Shown: piece after piece, positions 58,967 to 60,000 of the stretch | Numbering within the stretch: position 1 is the stretch's first letter | Layout of the letters: every line of letters starts with the position of its first letter | DNA from: Polytrichum commune | Lineage: Eukaryota > Streptophyta > Polytrichopsida > Polytrichales > Polytrichaceae | Length of the DNA: 60,000 bases | NCBI GenBank assembly: GCA_950295325.1 | Contig: OX485805.1 | Coordinates: 49,192,758-49,252,757, forward strand | Direction of reading: 5' to 3' | Position numbers and translations under genes: made by a program | The notes under the pieces: generated by a model | Told to the model about the DNA's origin: nothing | Database searches by the model: none | The model's input: only the letters and a program-made list of their open reading frames with translations

Positions 58967-60000
58967 GAAACATGCCAAATGCAAGTAGTGAGATAACATT
59001 CAAAAATGAACTCTAGGGAAGAAAAAAACCTCGTTTATATTAAGGACTATTACAAATATTTCACACTCACCATCCCCCTCCCCCCAACACACACACACAC
59101 AAGTGCTAGACTAAGAGCTTGAAAGGGCCTTTGATTAACTTCTTTTCAATGTTGTATTTGAGGAGAAGAGGAGTATTTATTTGAAAATACTAGGGTTGAG
59201 GATATAGAGGTTCTTTTGCATTTCTGAACTTCTCAAGTTATATGATAGAAAAATGTTTGGGTGTTAGAAAAGCAGTGATAGCCATGTTACGAATCGAACA
59301 TGGTAGAACTGACTGTGCATCTAGAGTGTTCACACCCAATCTACCCCACAAAGGTCTCAAACTGAATTATGAAAAATTCCATGCTTTTAAGTCATTGAAA
59401 TCCTACAAAAGTTTGACACACATTGTTCAATCATTGAAGAGTGGGAGTCTTGAATGGAACCAAATCCAACTGAGCTGTCCCCCGAGAGGCTCACTCCCGA
59501 CTGACTCATTATAAGAAGGTCCTTTAGAGATGTAGATTGTTAAGTTATAAGCTACACACTAAGTACTAATGTGGTCCCAAAATGAGGCTGCACTCCTCAA
59601 TTCGTTACCATAACTCGAGCGGATCTTATCTCTCTTTCAGCGGTCCTTTTGTGGAAAGAACCGGTCAGCCGGCCTTTGCAATTACCCACGTTTGTCATTC
59701 ATAATGCGTGCAAAGGGTATCCATCTTGAAATCGCCTCATTTGAGTTAAAAATGAGACATTAGCTGGCAATATGAACATTGAAGAGGCTCGGGCATTCAC
59801 ACCATCCTCGATCTGCACAATTTGGCATTGTTTTCAAGTTCATTTGGAGAATCATCTCTCTCTCTAGACGAAACCAAACTTGATTTCGCTGCCATAAAAA
59901 CAAACACTGTTACCGAGACCCACAACAAATAGAGGGGCAACTCTCTCACGTGGCGGAAGCACACAATCCCAAGACTCTGGGCATCTTCTCAAGTTTATGA
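58967..60000. other. intergenic stretch, no gene seen
   Basis: A CA microsatellite lies near 59,088-59,101. A 90-codon open frame (59242-59514, plus) has no motif I recognise and no splice continuation. Near 59,885-59,975 there is another SINE/LINE-like end (CTGTTACCGAGACCCACAAC..AGAGGGGCAACTCTCTCAC), similar to 39.3 kb. Confidence 0.4.

Overview
This is nuclear DNA of a plant with a large, transposon-rich genome. The evidence is GT..AG introns, TTTAGGG telomere-type repeats, tRNA-derived SINEs, a Ty3/gypsy remnant and many short terminal-inverted-repeat elements with 8-bp target duplications. Proteins like the large one at 18.3-21.4 kb are, from memory, common in seed-free plants (ferns, lycophytes, bryophytes), so a fern or similar host is my guess, not a demonstration. 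No tRNA, rRNA, CRISPR or bacterial-type operon was seen.

The core is 5.1-21.8 kb. A leftward gene block (5,107-11,596) and a rightward gene (18,344-21,440) point away from each other. They are linked by one sequence motif, the perfect palindrome TTACGGACGCGCGTCCGTAA. It occurs upstream of both blocks in two different tandem arrays (about 135-bp units at 11.95-12.38 kb, about 95-bp units at 17.16-17.56 kb). It, or a decayed version, also lies in every intron I could reconstruct here, and decayed copies sit beyond the right gene. I recognised no copy outside this interval. The rightward gene encodes a 975-residue transposase-like protein with spaced acidic residues. The leftward block encodes a large protein with a ParB/sulfiredoxin-like DGQH motif, an acidic and coiled-coil tail, an FCP1-type HAD phosphatase that may be a separate gene or the last part of the same transcript, and a short unrecognised gene. 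I read the whole as one giant, multi-gene DNA transposon. Its ends could not be fixed.

The centre of that element (12.4-17.1 kb) holds candidate 5' leader exons, a purine-rich stretch, an inserted element of 949 bp with a second element nested in it, and telomere-like repeats.

From 21.8 to 50.9 kb I see mostly transposon debris: SINEs with 10-12 bp target duplications; five non-autonomous hAT-like families whose copies have 8-bp duplications (14153, 27055 and 32336; 14337 and 26239; 31818, 34099 and 45371; 40968 and 47931; 46379); a pogo/Tc1-mariner-type remnant (44,970-46,195) flanked by TA; a gypsy remnant (28.3-29.3 kb); and a LINE fragment (47.0 kb). The element at 47,931-49,296 carries a strongly expanded GC-rich minisatellite.

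At 50,951-53,924 there is a well-supported ordinary five-exon gene on the minus strand (393 residues, N-terminal EAR-like MLDLNKPP). The last 6 kb are repeats again.
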